Assembly (NCBI GenBank): GCA_003695085.1
Contig: RFIV01000333.1
Location: forward strand, 1 to 8,096
Length of the DNA: 8,096 bases
Source of the DNA: Gammaproteobacteria bacterium
GTDB lineage: Bacteria > Pseudomonadota > Gammaproteobacteria > Pseudomonadales > Oleiphilaceae
Direction of reading: 5' to 3'
Part shown: positions 6,052 through 8,096 of the stretch, piece after piece
Position numbering within the stretch: the first letter of the stretch is position 1
Layout: each line of letters opens with the position of its first letter
The notes under the pieces: model-generated
The model's input: only the letters and a program-made list of their open reading frames with translations
What the model was told of the DNA's origin: nothing
The model's database searches: none
Position numbers and translations under genes: made by a program

Positions 6052-6324
6052 CTAGCCCCAGCGCATCACAATGCCCAGCCAGATCACTGACAGGACAAAG
6101 GGAATCCAGAGGCTGAGATCGGTCAGCCCCAAAAACAGCAGATGGATGTAGGCACTGCTTAACAGCCCGATGAACAGGCGGTCCCCCGGCGTGGTCTCAA
6201 GGGGCAGGAATCCCTTGCGTTCCGGGCAGGGGTAGCGCAGCGTGTAGACCGTCATCACCACCAGAATGGCGGCAATGGTACTGAAAAATATGGCAGTGGT
6301 AGTGGTCCAGGCCATCCAGCTCAT
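6052..6324 (-). CDS. glpU: Small DUF2160 membrane protein GlpU of the glycerol transporter
   Basis: The 90-residue product has three or four hydrophobic segments (about 9-29, 51-68, 71-87) and the DUF2160 pattern: WMAWTTTTAIFF at the N-terminus, a cytoplasmic-looking loop GFLPLETTPGDRLFIGLL (38-55) and a terminal WG. Family members sit almost always between the permease and binding-protein genes of glycerol-type ABC operons, as here, and are called GlpU in rhizobia. The biochemical role is not established; an accessory subunit of the permease complex is plausible. The ATG at 6324 was chosen because GGAG lies 7 nt upstream and the gap to glpQ is then 22 bp. A longer frame from 6393 would overlap glpQ and add a charged, unrelated tail. 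Confidence 0.85.
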   Translation of the reverse strand: MSWMAWTTTTAIFFSTIAAILVVMTVYTLRYPCPERKGFLPLETTPGDRLFIGLLSSAYIHLLFLGLTDLSLWIPFVLSVIWLGIVMRWG

Positions 6325-6346
6325 AACGTTTCTCCTGTCCTCATCC

Positions 6347-7147
<801 letters not shown>

Positions 7148-7174
7148 GGTCTTGCTCTCCACTCGTGCCAGGCG

Positions 7175-8037
<863 letters not shown>

Positions 8038-8041
<4 letters not shown>

Positions 8042-8096
8042 TCGCCTGCCTCCACCAGAAAGTCATTCACGTACACTTTCAGCCACTGGTCAGGAA
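8038..8096 (-). CDS. glpT: C-terminal end of the ABC ATPase (GlpT-like), cut by the window
   Basis: Eighteen codons and a stop enter from the right edge: PDQWLKVYVNDFLVEAGE-TGA. The stop overlaps the glpP start as ATGA. A final beta-strand such as LKVYVNDFLV fits the OBD/TOBE tail of a MalK-type sugar-transporter ATPase. In the rhizobial glpSTPQUV order the gene directly before glpP is the second ATPase, glpT. The fragment is too short for identification by sequence alone, so the symbol rests on position. Confidence 0.55.

Noticed and set aside
5009..6055. 348-codon plus-strand open frame opposite glpV
   Set aside because: It is a mirror frame of the binding-protein gene, rich in His, Arg and Pro, with no signal or domain.

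Overview
The window reads as chromosomal DNA of a fairly GC-rich proteobacterium. A gammaproteobacterium is my best guess, from the mix of a type VI secretion spike protein, a GGDEF signalling protein and a glycerol-type ABC importer. No rRNA or tRNA gene, phage gene, transposase or CRISPR array is visible, so the lineage is an inference from gene content only. Gene products were identified by recognising sequence motifs; no database search was run.

Layout, left to right. (1) 1-737, minus strand: the N-terminal 245 residues of a T6SS VgrG spike protein that runs off the left edge, with a good sigma70-type promoter just upstream (770-798). (2) 874-1822, plus strand: the wreck of a type II toxin-antitoxin module. 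It consists of a DUF2384 (MbcA/ParS/Xre-type) antitoxin lacking its N-terminal part, overlapping by 4 bp a RES-domain toxin gene broken by a -1 frameshift and two in-frame TAG codons. (3) 1853-4084, minus strand: a tight two-gene operon encoding a secreted TrpX-type (ABC_sub_bind) binding protein followed 3 bp later by a membrane diguanylate cyclase. No permease or ATPase accompanies them. Its probable promoter has a 25-bp dyad centred on the -10 box. (4) 4137-4231: a terminator-like hairpin, a second hairpin and three 10-bp tandem units, forming the end of the next operon. (5) 4223-8096, minus strand: the distal part of an ABC importer operon in the order [end of ATPase]-permease-permease-small DUF2160 protein-large binding protein. 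This matches the order glpT-glpP-glpQ-glpU-glpV of the rhizobial glycerol transporter.

How the genes work together. GlpV would capture glycerol in the periplasm, GlpP and GlpQ would form the membrane channel, and GlpT (with a GlpS expected to the right of the window) would power it. GlpU is a conserved small membrane companion of unclear role. The binding protein/diguanylate cyclase pair looks like a separate sensory unit in which ligand binding outside the membrane could tune c-di-GMP inside. The toxin-antitoxin remnant looks inactive and lies between vgrG and the signalling operon.

I see no clear novel system. The points most worth a second look are the binding protein/cyclase pair with its promoter dyad, and the way the RES toxin is broken exactly at a CCCTTTC heptamer.
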